Part shown: positions 19,633-28,705 of the stretch, one piece after another
Position numbering within the stretch: position 1 is the first letter of the stretch
How the letters are laid out: the number at the start of each line of letters is the position of its first letter
NCBI RefSeq assembly: GCF_000744935.1
Contig: NZ_JQMW01000014.1
Coordinates: forward strand, 1-64,000
Direction: 5' to 3'
Source of the DNA: Clostridium sp. KNHs214
GTDB taxonomy: Bacteria > Bacillota > Clostridia > Clostridiales > Clostridiaceae
DNA: 64,000 nt
Position numbers and translations under genes: made by a program
The notes under the pieces: generated by a model
Databases searched by the model: none
What the model saw: only the letters and a program-made list of their open reading frames with translations
Told to the model about the DNA's origin: nothing

Positions 19633-20160
19633 TCATAGTAATTTTTCATATAATCTAAACCAGTTCAACCCATAGTTTCCAAGTCCCAAGTCAACTGTAT
19701 TAATATATTTAAAACCACATTTTTCATACAGCCTAATGGCAGGTATGTTACCTTCATAAACATCTAATCTAATTGATTTAGCTTGTGACTTAATACCATG
19801 TTCAATAGAAAAATTCATTAATGCTTTACCTACGCCACATTTTAAAAATTTTGGATGCACTACAAATGTATATACAACAAAAACATCTGAATAATCAGAT
19901 TCAATTTCCCATTTAGCTTTATAATATGCTGGTTCAGGTTCATGGCTTAAAATAATAGAACCAATGATTTTTCCATTATATTTTGCTACATAGAGATTAC
20001 CATGTTTAACCCCATCAATTGCATTTTTCCTAACAGGATATATACCCTTTTTCCATCCAGGATAATTTATTTCTTTTGCTAAATGGTCATTCAAGTCGTT
20101 ATAGAGCTGTTCTAATTCATCAATATCATCTGCTTTTCCCAAATCAAAAATTATATCCAT
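19633..20160 (-). CDS. GNAT-family N-acetyltransferase
   Basis: This 175-residue protein has a typical GNAT sequence: FDLGKADDIDELEQLYNDL at the start, the substrate-facing strand NLYVAKYNGKIIGSIILSHEPEPAYY, the acetyl-CoA loop VVHPKFLKCGVGKALMNFSIEHG near residues 105-128, and NIPAIRLYEKCGFKYI. The Q/RxxGxG/A loop appears as CGVGKA. It lies alone, with a degenerate GNAT fragment just upstream at 20271-20453. The substrate is not predictable. Confidence 0.87.
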   Translation of the reverse strand: MDIIFDLGKADDIDELEQLYNDLNDHLAKEINYPGWKKGIYPVRKNAIDGVKHGNLYVAKYNGKIIGSIILSHEPEPAYYKAKWEIESDYSDVFVVYTFVVHPKFLKCGVGKALMNFSIEHGIKSQAKSIRLDVYEGNIPAIRLYEKCGFKYINTVDLGLGNYGLNWFRLYEKLL

Positions 20161-20270
20161 ATGTATATTCCTCCAAACAACGTAAAAACGTAAAATATAA
20201 ATAGTGTTAGTGATAATTTATCCCTGTGACATTTTATAAAAAGAATATATACACTCAAATAAATTAACTT

Positions 20271-20453
20271 CTACAATTCAATTTTTTTATAAATATCACA
20301 AAATTCTTCACAAGTCATTCCATATAAAATCTCATCACAAAACCTATCTGATTCATTGTCATAATCTGATGACCATTTAAAAAATGTACCTGCGTCCTTA
20401 GATTCAATTGACCTAAGTCTTATTTTTTCATCATTTCAAAAATTGTAATTCAT
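20271..20453 (-). pseudogene. Truncated GNAT-like remnant
   Basis: A 60-codon leftward reading begins MNYNF, has an in-frame TGA at codon 6, then continues NDEKIRLRSIESKDAGTFFKWSSD to a TAG at 20271. The opening (xIRLRxIExxDA) is the standard N-terminus of ribosomal-protein-type GNATs, but the acetyl-CoA motif is missing. This looks like a decayed acetyltransferase start; confidence is limited by its short length. Confidence 0.45.
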
Positions 20454-20611
20454 TTAATCTCACCCACCGCTGTAAAACTTAATATTTTCTACTGATTAAT
20501 AGAATAATCACCATAACTCCAAATATTTATCATATAACTTTAATTATTTATCATATAACTAAAAATATTTATAAACATTTGTAGCTATATGATAGATTTC
20601 ATTGGTATAAA

Positions 20612-20644
20612 ACAAAAACGCTGTACTATAAAACAGCACAGCGT
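20612..20644 (-). terminator. Rho-independent terminator, leftward
   Basis: On the minus strand ACGCTGT and ACAGCGT form a 7-bp stem followed by TTTTTG. It is about 480 bases downstream of the NTP pyrophosphatase gene. The intervening 20645-21122 is AT-rich with no gene seen. Confidence 0.6.
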
Positions 20645-21122
20645 AAACTTCTAACATTAAATCTTTATAATGTATATTACAACACATATTACAAAATATA
20701 TTTTAAAAATATATCCTATAAGTAAATGTTTTACACAGAATTTAGGATTATAGCTGCTGTTGTTCTATATCTATAAATCAATATTTTTCATTTGCTCAAC
20801 TAATAAACAAATTTATCTAGCTTATAAACAAATTAGTAAGCAACGATTATTAAAATTGTGCATAACTTAACCTACATTTAAATTAGTTAAGTTAAATTAA
20901 TTTAATATTGATTAATCTAAATTGACATTAGAACAACTTTAACATTTCACCCAATCCTTCTTTCTTTATTTTACGAATACTTATAATTTTCAGCTTATTC
21001 AATAAAAGTATTGTATACCATATTATTCTATTTGTCAATTAAAAGTTAACATATATTACTTTTACATGCTTTTATGCATTTAAAAAATTGCCCGATACGC
21101 TTATCCCACCATAACACTTTTT

Positions 21123-21689
21123 TTATTTAATGGTATTGCAAAAATACTCTTTAAACTTACTCATTATCTCACCATTACTCCAGTAAGATATCATTTCTTC
21201 CTGAGGTATATCTGAAATAGGACGGCCATAGCCTTCAGGAATAAAAACTTTTTCAATTGAAGTGCCAGATTTTTTACTAGTTTCATTTGCCAATTTTCCT
21301 CTATATGATCCAGTGAAAACAACGTGTTCCCCATCAGGGCGGCAATACGCTAAACAGTCCTGAATAATAATAGTACGATTGTTTTTTCCTTGCATTAAAT
21401 TAATATAGTCTTCTGCAGAAAACCACTCATTTACAAACTTGATAAATGGACCAGGAAATCCATTCAAAGCTTCAATATAAAATCCAGCATCTGTCACTAT
21501 AACAGATTTATTTAACTGCTTACTTGCCCAGCTAGCTGAGTATATAGCTACTTCTCGCACATTTTTGCTCTGAATTTCCGGAGTACTCAATTTCTCCTGT
21601 AAAAGGACTATTCCTGTATTTGTAAATACTTGTGAAGCAACATTAAACTTAACATCATTACCTGTAACATAAACTAAAGTTTTATCCAT
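21123..21689 (-). CDS. Ham1/RdgB-like non-canonical purine NTP pyrophosphatase
   Basis: This 188-residue protein resembles the Ham1p-like (ITPase) fold: VYVTGNDVKFNVASQVF at the N-terminus corresponds to the family TGN-K motif, VREVAIYSASWASKQLNKSVIVTDAGFYIEALNGFPGPFIKF includes the conserved D-SG-ALxGxPG segment, and FTGSYRGKL and GTSIEKVFIPEGYG follow. These enzymes hydrolyse ITP/XTP-type nucleotides to monophosphates, cleaning the nucleotide pool. It diverges from the housekeeping RdgB (D-A-G-F in place of D-S-G-L), so it may be a paralog with a different nucleotide preference. The ATG at 21689 follows AAGGAG. Confidence 0.78.
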   Translation of the reverse strand: MDKTLVYVTGNDVKFNVASQVFTNTGIVLLQEKLSTPEIQSKNVREVAIYSASWASKQLNKSVIVTDAGFYIEALNGFPGPFIKFVNEWFSAEDYINLMQGKNNRTIIIQDCLAYCRPDGEHVVFTGSYRGKLANETSKKSGTSIEKVFIPEGYGRPISDIPQEEMISYWSNGEIMSKFKEYFCNTIK

Positions 21690-21790
21690 ATCTATACTCC
21701 TTCACTTTTTAATTAATTTGCATTTTCTATATACTTCAATGGAAACTCAAATAAACACTATAAACTACTTAACTAATTACTTAACTAATT

Positions 21791-21804
21791 ACTTAACCGT
21801 CCCC
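21791..21804. repeat. REP-like half-site ACTTAACCGTCCCC
   Basis: A single site sits between the DUF2785 gene stop (21817) and the pyrophosphatase gene. Confidence 0.65.
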
Positions 21805-21816
21805 AATTTTTCAGTA

Positions 21817-22650
21817 TTAGCACTCACTAAATCGACTTATTCCCTTTAATACCTCTCTAATTGTATTTGTGATTTGTTCATACTCCGGTTTATCAATCAA
21901 TCTAAAATATAAACTTTTCAAGAAAACATTTACATTGAATTGAATAACTAAATCTTCTGGATATCTACCTGTTTTCTCTATTTTATTAAAATTTTTAATC
22001 CACTCTTCTATTTCTTTTGTAGGTATAATTTTTCTTTCTAATATAGCTTTAACAGCTGTAATCATACGTTCATCCTCAAAGTGGATATATCCATAATAAT
22101 TTACGTTCACCTTCTTGTAAATTGCATCTAATATTAATTTTAATCCCTGATATCCAATTTCTTCGCATCTAGCAAATTCATCCAAGGCATCAGCACCATG
22201 GGCAGCCCCGTGAGCCCAACCTTTACCTTCTATATACCCTCTAACATCCCTGTCTTCATTATAAAATTTCAAAACAGTATTAAAAGCCTTTTGGATATCG
22301 CTTTCGGATATGAACTTTGCCTTCCTATGTTTATAAATGGCTGCTGCAACTATTTCACTTGAGAAGGTTCTAGCGAAAACTGAGTCATTAATATTTCCTA
22401 GTCCCTTAAGAAGATGTTCCTCATCTATGGCTATCATCAACAACTCATAAACTTCCTTTGCTGATAAAATCCCCTCATTTATCCATTTAAATAGATTGTA
22501 AAGTATCAAATCATCTCTAAGTTCACTATCAATATCGCCTATATTCTCCATCATCACTAAAGATAATTCATATGGATTTACACCTTCTGGTACTGCATAG
22601 TCATTGTTTTTTATGCTCTTTAACAATTCTTTTAGTGCTTGTTTTTCCAA
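21817..22650 (-). CDS. DUF2785 domain protein
   Basis: This 277-residue soluble helical protein has the DUF2785 hallmark GKGWAHGAAHGADALDEFAR near residue 150, plus FARTFSSEIVAAAIYKH before it. The function is unknown; the HGAAHGAD cluster of histidines and aspartate suggests metal binding (inference). I chose the TTG at 22650 as start because GGGAGGAATATAAA precedes it directly; the longer frame to 22743 would add 31 residues that do not look conserved. It is monocistronic and bordered by a REP-like site and a MITE. Confidence 0.75.
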   Translation of the reverse strand: MEKQALKELLKSIKNNDYAVPEGVNPYELSLVMMENIGDIDSELRDDLILYNLFKWINEGILSAKEVYELLMIAIDEEHLLKGLGNINDSVFARTFSSEIVAAAIYKHRKAKFISESDIQKAFNTVLKFYNEDRDVRGYIEGKGWAHGAAHGADALDEFARCEEIGYQGLKLILDAIYKKVNVNYYGYIHFEDERMITAVKAILERKIIPTKEIEEWIKNFNKIEKTGRYPEDLVIQFNVNVFLKSLYFRLIDKPEYEQITNTIREVLKGISRFSEC

Positions 22651-22815
22651 TTTATATTCCTCCCTTTTGGATTTTTCACTAAACCCATTAACCCTATTAT
22701 GGAATTTAAAAACTTTATAAAATCTAACTATATCTAAATACAAATGTTTAACAATATAAATAATTTTAAGAAGTAAGCCTTTTAGATATAACCTTTTGTG
22801 GGAAACTAATTCTTA

Positions 22816-22983
22816 TGATTAATCCACAATAAGGTATAATGTGATGGAATTATGAAATTTCTCCTCCATAACTTGCATAAGAGCTGGGAACAATAAATTT
22901 AAACAGTTTCTTTGCTTCTTATGCAAGTCATTCCAAAGAAATTCCATAATTCAGGTAATGTAATGATTTTTATGGGGTAATCA
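22816..22983. repeat. Internally deleted MITE, TGATTATCC type (about 168 bp), inverted
   Basis: It begins TGATTAATCCACAATAAGG and ends ATGGGGTAATCA, with the arms TTATGAAATTTCTCC and AACTTGCATAAGAGC and their complements. It lacks the GC-rich core of the 310-bp copies and lies in the opposite orientation, immediately after the ABC permease gene. Confidence 0.8.
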
Positions 22984-22986
22984 TTC

Positions 22987-23841
22987 TTATCTCTTTTTAC
23001 GAGAAATATTTAAAATTGATAGTATAAAGAATAAAACAGCAGTACCAATTAAAATAGCAATACTAACAAATGTCGTTACTTCATACTCTCCAAATTTAAA
23101 GGTCACACCCATCATTTCATTGAATTTAGTTAAATATTCTGCTGGGGCACCCTTAAATGCAATTTTCAATTGATCTTTCATCACAACCTGCCTCAATAGT
23201 ACTGCAGCATGAGATATGGGGAAAATCTTCACAAATGTTTGAACAGTATCCGGCAAGTTTCCCACAGGAAGATAAATACCTGTTAAAAAACCAATAAGAG
23301 TACCTATTACTGTACTAGCTGTAGCAAAAGCATTGACACTGCTAAAAAAAGAAACAATAAATAAAACAATTGATGTACTTGTTAGAGTAGCGAGAAGTAT
23401 CAGTCCTAGACATTTTACTATTGCCACAAAGGATAACATAGCTCCGCCGCTTGCAACTAAATAAATTTGTGCCAAAACTAAAGCAACAACGCTCATTATA
23501 ACACCGATAACATATGCACTTACTATATATCCTCCTGCAATACTGCTGCGTTTCAATGGTGATGAGCTAAAATCCTTTGAAATCTTCTTAACCTTATCAT
23601 CAACCATTGTGCCAAATGCACCCATTGTTGTTGTCACAGAGGTTACAGCCACAAGCCCCGCCATAATCCAGCAATCCATTAATGCCCGTGCGTTAGAAAT
23701 TTTGTCTAAGCTTTTTGTCCAAACATCACCTAAAAAAAGAGCATATAGTCCAATAATAATAAATACGCCTAAGAGAGAAAAAAATACAGCACTCTTATCT
23801 TTAAAAAAGAGTTTTAAATTTCTCTTTGCAAAAGAAATCAT
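22987..23841 (-). CDS. ABC-2 type transporter permease
   Basis: This 284-residue membrane protein has six hydrophobic segments typical of ABC-2 exporters (for example FSLLGVFIIIGLYALFLGD, IVLFIVSFFSSVNAFATAST and FVSIAILIGTAVLFFILSIL) and the conserved LPVGNLPDTVQTFVKIFPISHA stretch before the fifth segment. It pairs with the ATPase encoded upstream, whose stop overlaps its start by four bases. Such pairs export drugs, lipids or peptides; the substrate is not evident. The frame is intact. Confidence 0.87.
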   Translation of the reverse strand: MISFAKRNLKLFFKDKSAVFFSLLGVFIIIGLYALFLGDVWTKSLDKISNARALMDCWIMAGLVAVTSVTTTMGAFGTMVDDKVKKISKDFSSSPLKRSSIAGGYIVSAYVIGVIMSVVALVLAQIYLVASGGAMLSFVAIVKCLGLILLATLTSTSIVLFIVSFFSSVNAFATASTVIGTLIGFLTGIYLPVGNLPDTVQTFVKIFPISHAAVLLRQVVMKDQLKIAFKGAPAEYLTKFNEMMGVTFKFGEYEVTTFVSIAILIGTAVLFFILSILNISRKKR

Positions 23842-24752
23842 TCTCTCATCTCCTTTCCCGTAATACCAATAAAGGCATCATCCATAGTTCCAGCATGCAC
23901 CTCAAAACCCATAATATATTCTTTGCATTGTTCAAGAATAGAAATTGCATCCATAGTTGATGGAATTTTTATAACTATTCTATCGCCTTTTTTCTCATAT
24001 TCAATAGAAGCCTCCTTAAGCATATGGCAAACCTTAGCTTCATCTGAATAAGAAAGCATCAAGATGTCGCTAGAATATTTTTCTCTAAGTTCAGTTGGAG
24101 TTCCCTTTGCTGTGATTAGTCCATTATCAATAACCATAACATAATCAGCAGAAGCAGCCTCCTCCATATAGTGCGTAGTTAAAAACACAGTCATGTTATT
24201 TTCTTTTTGCAATTTTAATATAATTTCCCAAACATTTTTTCTAGTTTGAGGATCAAGCCCTGTAGTTGGTTCATCAAGAAAAAGAATTCTAGGAGTATTT
24301 ATTAAAGCCCTAGCAATATCCGCCCGACGTCTTTGTCCTCCAGAAAGCTTGCCATAGGGACGTTTTGCAAACTCTTCAAGTCCTACAGTATGAATAACAC
24401 GTTTCACGGCTTCCTGAAGCTTGTCTTTTTTAAGACCATAAAAACTACCCCGTATTTCAAGATTTTCCTTAACCGTAAGTAGACTATCCAGCAATCCATC
24501 CTGAAATACCGCACCAATTATTGAACGTATATTATCATCCTCTTTGCCTATTTTAAAACCGTCTATAATAATTTCACCCTCGTCTGGTCTTAGAAAGGTA
24601 CAAATCATATCTATTGTTGTAGACTTTCCTGCACCATTTGGCCCTAAAAAAGCAAACAACTTTCCTTTCTCCACATAAAAATCAATGCCTTTTACAGCTC
24701 TAACCTGTCCATATGATTTTTTCAAATTTGTCACTTTAATTATCTTTTCCAA
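23838..24752 (-). CDS. ABC transporter ATPase (DrrA-like)
   Basis: This 304-residue ATPase has Walker A GPNGAGKSTTI (about residues 36-46), Q-loop VFQDGLLDSLLT, signature KLSGGQRRRADIARAL, Walker B RILFLDEPTTGLDPQTR and H-loop TTHYMEE. The ~80-residue C-terminal region (MLSYSDEAKVCHMLKEA...) is like the regulatory tail of drug-export DrrA proteins. It supplies energy to the ABC-2 permease encoded next, with which it overlaps by an ATGA junction. A ribosome site is weakly visible upstream. Confidence 0.9.
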   Translation of the reverse strand: MEKIIKVTNLKKSYGQVRAVKGIDFYVEKGKLFAFLGPNGAGKSTTIDMICTFLRPDEGEIIIDGFKIGKEDDNIRSIIGAVFQDGLLDSLLTVKENLEIRGSFYGLKKDKLQEAVKRVIHTVGLEEFAKRPYGKLSGGQRRRADIARALINTPRILFLDEPTTGLDPQTRKNVWEIILKLQKENNMTVFLTTHYMEEAASADYVMVIDNGLITAKGTPTELREKYSSDILMLSYSDEAKVCHMLKEASIEYEKKGDRIVIKIPSTMDAISILEQCKEYIMGFEVHAGTMDDAFIGITGKEMRE

Positions 24753-24912
24753 TATTTTTCACCCCAATCTAATCCAATATAGTGTTCTTTAAAACTTTCA
24801 AAATATTGAAATCTCTAGATTTATACCTGTCTATAAAAATCTTTTTTTCTAGAATTTTCTCAATACTTATATTGTACCAATAATTTCTATAATTTGATAT
24901 ATTCATGTTATG

Positions 24913-25170
24913 ATTAAGCCACAAAAAAATACAATGTGCTGGAATTAAAAACTGGGCATAAAAACTGGGGACGGTTAAGAACTTTTTGCTATTAAACTTA
25001 GCTAATAATTCTTAACCGTCCCCCTTATTTCCTTTTCTTTATCTTCTTCTCTTGTCTAATGTCTAATAGTTCTTAACCGTCCCCTCTATTTCTTTATTTT
25101 ATTATTTAATAGTTGTTAACCGTCCCCTTATTTTTCCTCTTCTCTTGTTTAATAGTTGTTAACCGTCCCC
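24913..25170. repeat. MITE fragment followed by an array of REP-like sites
   Basis: TGATTAAGCCACAAAA at 24913 is a short MITE end. A hairpin pair follows at 24967-25024 (GGGGACGGTTAAGAAC/GTTCTTAACCGTCCCC-like), then three more GTTNTTAACCGTCCCC half-sites ending near 25084, 25127 and 25170, each preceded by TTTAATAG or TCTAATAG. It fills the gap 24753-25170 and ends at the stop of the next gene. Spacing is irregular (about 43-60 bases), so this is not a CRISPR. Confidence 0.85.
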
Positions 25171-26616
25171 TTATTTTTTCCTTCTCTTGATCCAAACTGT
25201 AATGCCGCAAACTAAAACTATGACAGGTATTAGTATAACAGCTATTCCTGTAAAGGTAAGCTTTTGGAATGCATTTAGTTGAATAGAATAATCTTCAAAA
25301 CTCTTAGGTCTTATAGATAAACTATCTTTTTTGTCAGCACACCAATTTACAGAATTCATGAAGAAATTTAAATTGGCATTGCTACTTAAAGAAGATATTT
25401 GTGGATTTATAAAGCTTCCATTTCCAACAACTACAATTCTAGACTCCTTATCTGAAGATATTTTATTAGTAACACTTACCGCTACATTTAAAGGTCCATT
25501 AATATCTGAAGAGGTTTTTTCTACAGTATCAGAACGCAAATCTGTTTTTGCCCAAGATTTATCGGAGGTTACCAATAAAGGTTCTATGCTTAGAGAACTT
25601 TTAGGTTTTTCCAAAATCTTTATAGTTTGAGCTCCTGGTATTAAAGTGCGTAATTTATTATTATTTAGTGGATTTAAAATTTCATGAGATTTCTGCTGTG
25701 GAAGCAAATACAATGGATTTTGAGTTACAAACATGCTGTTAGACTCAACTGCTATAGCTCTCTGTATCTGTATTCCATATTCTTTAAATAAAGAATTAAA
25801 ATTAGGCATTGTATCCTCTGTTAAATCCATTAAAAACAGTGCCTTCCCCCCTTTAGCCAAAAATTCTTTAATAGTCTTAGTTTCTGGCTCTGATAAATCT
25901 CGTTTTGGAGAATTTATAATAAGTGGTGAGTTCTCTTTTAATTTTGCATCTTTCATAGAAAGATTTACACTATCCGCTGAAAAATTCTCAAGCTGTAGTT
26001 GTTTAGAAATTTCACTGGATAACGAGGTTTCCCCGTGACCTTCCAAAACAGATACAGTGGCTGTACTTGAAGAGGTAACGCTAATTATCCCTGAAGTTAT
26101 ATTTTGCTCTATAGCTAGAGAATCAATTGTTGTACTTCCACTAGTGTCATATCCAATATTAACCAATGAACTTTGTTCTATTACTTTAAATTTAGCTCCA
26201 TACTCAACTATTATAGAACCCACCTCTGGTTTCACATCATCCTTAGTATACTTTTCAATTATCTGAGGGTTTTTATTTGGATCTTTATATATTAATTTAA
26301 TGTGTTTTGAGCTAGACTGATATTCCTTTAAAAGGGTATTTACAGTATAGTTTTCTTTTCCAGTCTCATAAAGTACGTATATATTTATATCTTCTTTTAA
26401 ATTATCCAATACTTTATTTGTTTGATCTGACAAAGTAAACATCTTATTTTTAGTAAGGTCTTTACTTAAATCTATTTTTCCAACTATTAAATTTATAACT
26501 ATAAGCGCAACTAAAAATATTATAGTGCTAATGGTAGCTATACTAGCTTGCTTTAAATTTCTACCGTCATTAGCTTTACTCTTATTAAATAATTTTTTAT
26601 TAAATAATCTTTTCAA
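25171..26616 (-). CDS. GldG-like ABC auxiliary protein
   Basis: This 481-residue membrane-anchored protein has one N-terminal hydrophobic segment (IATISTIIFLVALIVINLIVG, about residues 26-46), a large GldG-type domain (LSDQTNKVLDNLKEDINIYVL, ITSGIISVTS, VSVLEGHGETSLS, GGKALFLMDL, VVVGNGSFINP), and a second hydrophobic segment before a short RRKK tail. In gliding bacteria GldF/GldG accompany the ATPase GldA; homologs here probably form an exporter of unknown substrate. The start is TTG, preceded by AGGGGGTGC. It is encoded 12 bases after the GldF-like gene. Confidence 0.8.
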   Translation of the reverse strand: MKRLFNKKLFNKSKANDGRNLKQASIATISTIIFLVALIVINLIVGKIDLSKDLTKNKMFTLSDQTNKVLDNLKEDINIYVLYETGKENYTVNTLLKEYQSSSKHIKLIYKDPNKNPQIIEKYTKDDVKPEVGSIIVEYGAKFKVIEQSSLVNIGYDTSGSTTIDSLAIEQNITSGIISVTSSSTATVSVLEGHGETSLSSEISKQLQLENFSADSVNLSMKDAKLKENSPLIINSPKRDLSEPETKTIKEFLAKGGKALFLMDLTEDTMPNFNSLFKEYGIQIQRAIAVESNSMFVTQNPLYLLPQQKSHEILNPLNNNKLRTLIPGAQTIKILEKPKSSLSIEPLLVTSDKSWAKTDLRSDTVEKTSSDINGPLNVAVSVTNKISSDKESRIVVVGNGSFINPQISSLSSNANLNFFMNSVNWCADKKDSLSIRPKSFEDYSIQLNAFQKLTFTGIAVILIPVIVLVCGITVWIKRRKK

Positions 26617-26628
26617 CTAAAGCACCCC

Positions 26629-27492
26629 CTAATTCCATCTTCTTCTAGATATTATCTGTATAGTTAAAAATAGAAATGCGGCGCAAAAAGTTATATAGTA
26701 TACTATAGACTTGAGACTTAATACACCCATATTAAAAGATTCGTATCTTTTTATCAAAGAAAACCATTGAAAGCATTTTACCAAAAATCCTTCATAAAGA
26801 GCTTTATCTTTAAAATAAACAATCACCATAGTTAAAATTCCAAGGGCAGATATACCTAATGTTACATATTTATTTTTAATATTGCGGTAAACTAAAAAAC
26901 TTATTATAAATACTAATATTGCCGCAAAAATCAAACCGGAATTTACACTTGTAGGTAGTGCACTGCTTATCCACTCAGCTATCCATATTATGAATAAAGC
27001 CCCAAAAGTACCTATAGCCGCAGTTACTTGATTGTCTGTTAGTGAAGAAATAAAAATACCTATAGATATAAAGCTCATACCTATTAAAATAAAGCCCATA
27101 TAAGCTCCTACAATTTCACCTGTAGGAATTTTACCAAATTTACTAAGAATAATCGGAAACAAGAAGGTTATAGCTACTGCCAATATAAATACAAATGAAG
27201 CTGCGAAAAATTTTCCCAAAACTATATGCCATATTTTCAAAGGACTCGTTAAAAGCAGTTGGTCAGTCTTTTCCTTTGTTTCACTACATATAGTTTTCAT
27301 GGTTAAAATAGGTGTTAAAAATAAAAATATAAATACTAAACTATACAAGGTATCTGTGTAAAATCCATTTCCAGGTATTAAATTGGTTAAACTGAACAAT
27401 GCTCCTGCAAGCAATAAAAACACCAATAGGAAGATATACCCTGTTGAAGAACGAAAATAAGATTTAACTTCTTTACTAAATATATTAATCAT
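26629..27492 (-). CDS. GldF-like ABC-2 permease
   Basis: This 287-residue protein has six hydrophobic segments. The N-terminal FSKEVKSYFRSSTGYIFLLVFLLL and the middle FLFLTPILTMKTICSETKEKTDQLLLTSPLKIWHIVLGKF are the standard GldF/ABC-2 signatures. It overlaps the ATPase gene upstream by eight bases and is followed closely by the GldG-like gene, so the three form one operon. It probably provides the membrane channel of the exporter. The C-terminus is arginine-rich (ISRRRWN). Confidence 0.86.
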   Translation of the reverse strand: MINIFSKEVKSYFRSSTGYIFLLVFLLLAGALFSLTNLIPGNGFYTDTLYSLVFIFLFLTPILTMKTICSETKEKTDQLLLTSPLKIWHIVLGKFFAASFVFILAVAITFLFPIILSKFGKIPTGEIVGAYMGFILIGMSFISIGIFISSLTDNQVTAAIGTFGALFIIWIAEWISSALPTSVNSGLIFAAILVFIISFLVYRNIKNKYVTLGISALGILTMVIVYFKDKALYEGFLVKCFQWFSLIKRYESFNMGVLSLKSIVYYITFCAAFLFLTIQIISRRRWN

Positions 27493-28441
27493 TTTTTATA
27501 TCCTCCCTTTCATTTTTAGTTACCTCTAGGAATATCTGTTCTAGGGATATATTATCTGGTTTCATCATAAGAATAGGTACATTGCTATTTTTAAATGCAT
27601 TAAATACATCCTCTCTTATGTCCATGTCATTTTTGGATTCTATAGTTATATCTGTAGTGTTTATTTCTACAGTTCCGATATTTTCTATACTTTCTACGTT
27701 TTCTAATGACTTTAATATGTCACTCCCATCCTCAAAAGAACCTTTTATTCTTAAGGAAATCTTACTACTATAATTAAGCTGTTTAGATAGTTCTTCTGGA
27801 GTTCCTTCTGCCACTATTTCTCCGTTATTTATAATTATAATTCTTTCGCATACTGCACTTACTTCTGAAAGAATGTGAGAACTTAAAATTATTGTATGCT
27901 CCTCACCTAAAGTTTTTATCAAATTTCTTATTTCAATGATTTGCTTAGGGTCCAATCCTTCAGTAGGCTCGTCCAAAATCAGCACTTCTGGATTACCTAT
28001 TAAGGCCTGGGCTATACCTACTCTTTGCTTATATCCTTTGGACAAATTTTTAATTAATCTATCTTTTACTTCCATTAACTTTACCTTATCCATTACCTCA
28101 TTAACATGATCTTTTATGGTGGTTTTGGACACTTTTTTTATCTTGCCTACAAAAATCAAATACTCTTCTACAGTCATATCTGTGTATAAAGGTGGTACCT
28201 CTGGTAAATATCCTATTTTCTTTTTTGCCTCTAAGGGTTTTTCTAATATGTCGCATCCACCTATTTCTACACTTCCTTCTGTAGAAGACAAATACCCTGT
28301 AATAATATTCATAGTAGTGGACTTTCCTGCTCCGTTAGGCCCTAGCAGCCCTAATATTTCGCCTTTGTCTACATTAAAACTTACATCCTTTAATGCCTTA
28401 TGATTTCCATAGCACTTAACCAAGTTATTCACTGAAATCAA
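27485..28441 (-). CDS. ABC transporter ATPase (GldA-like)
   Basis: This 318-residue ATPase has Walker A GPNGAGKSTTM (about residues 35-45), Q-loop GYLPEVPPLYTDMTVEEYL, signature NLSKGYKQRVGIAQAL, Walker B EVLILDEPTEGLDPKQI and H-loop SSHILSE. The LSKGYKQR signature (in place of LSGGQ) is typical of the GldA/YxlF group. It heads the gldA-F-G-like operon, which reads leftward and ends at the REP array near 25.17 kb. The C-terminal ~90 residues form an extra domain of unknown role. Confidence 0.88.
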   Translation of the reverse strand: MISVNNLVKCYGNHKALKDVSFNVDKGEILGLLGPNGAGKSTTMNIITGYLSSTEGSVEIGGCDILEKPLEAKKKIGYLPEVPPLYTDMTVEEYLIFVGKIKKVSKTTIKDHVNEVMDKVKLMEVKDRLIKNLSKGYKQRVGIAQALIGNPEVLILDEPTEGLDPKQIIEIRNLIKTLGEEHTIILSSHILSEVSAVCERIIIINNGEIVAEGTPEELSKQLNYSSKISLRIKGSFEDGSDILKSLENVESIENIGTVEINTTDITIESKNDMDIREDVFNAFKNSNVPILMMKPDNISLEQIFLEVTKNEREDIKND

Positions 28442-28611
28442 ACCTTATCACTCCTTTAATTTATTATGATACTTCACTGTGTTACTATGTTTCTTTATTT
28501 TGTTATACAATTTTATAATGCCCTTTGAATTTTGTATTTTACAGGTTACTAATAATAACATATAAAAAGAATATGAATTGTATATTAGCGTACTTTAAAT
28601 AAACTGTAAAA

Positions 28612-28645
28612 AAATTGCATCCCTTTCGAGACGCAATTTTTTTAA
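28612..28645. terminator. Bidirectional terminator hairpin
   Basis: AAATTGC (28612-28618) pairs with GCAATTT (28633-28639), with A/T runs on both sides, so it can work on either strand. It lies just after the UroD-like gene and about 170 bases upstream of the GldA-like start, so it most likely ends the corrinoid operon. Confidence 0.75.
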
Positions 28646-28705
28646 TTTTATTCTTATTTTAAATTTATTCTTGTTCTTACTTTATTCTTATATCACAGTT
28701 TATAC

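Noticed and set aside
24967-25170. Repeated ~16-bp units with short spacers that resemble a CRISPR array
   Set aside because: Spacing is irregular, the spacers are alike and low-complexity, the unit is a half-palindrome found across the window, and there are no cas genes.
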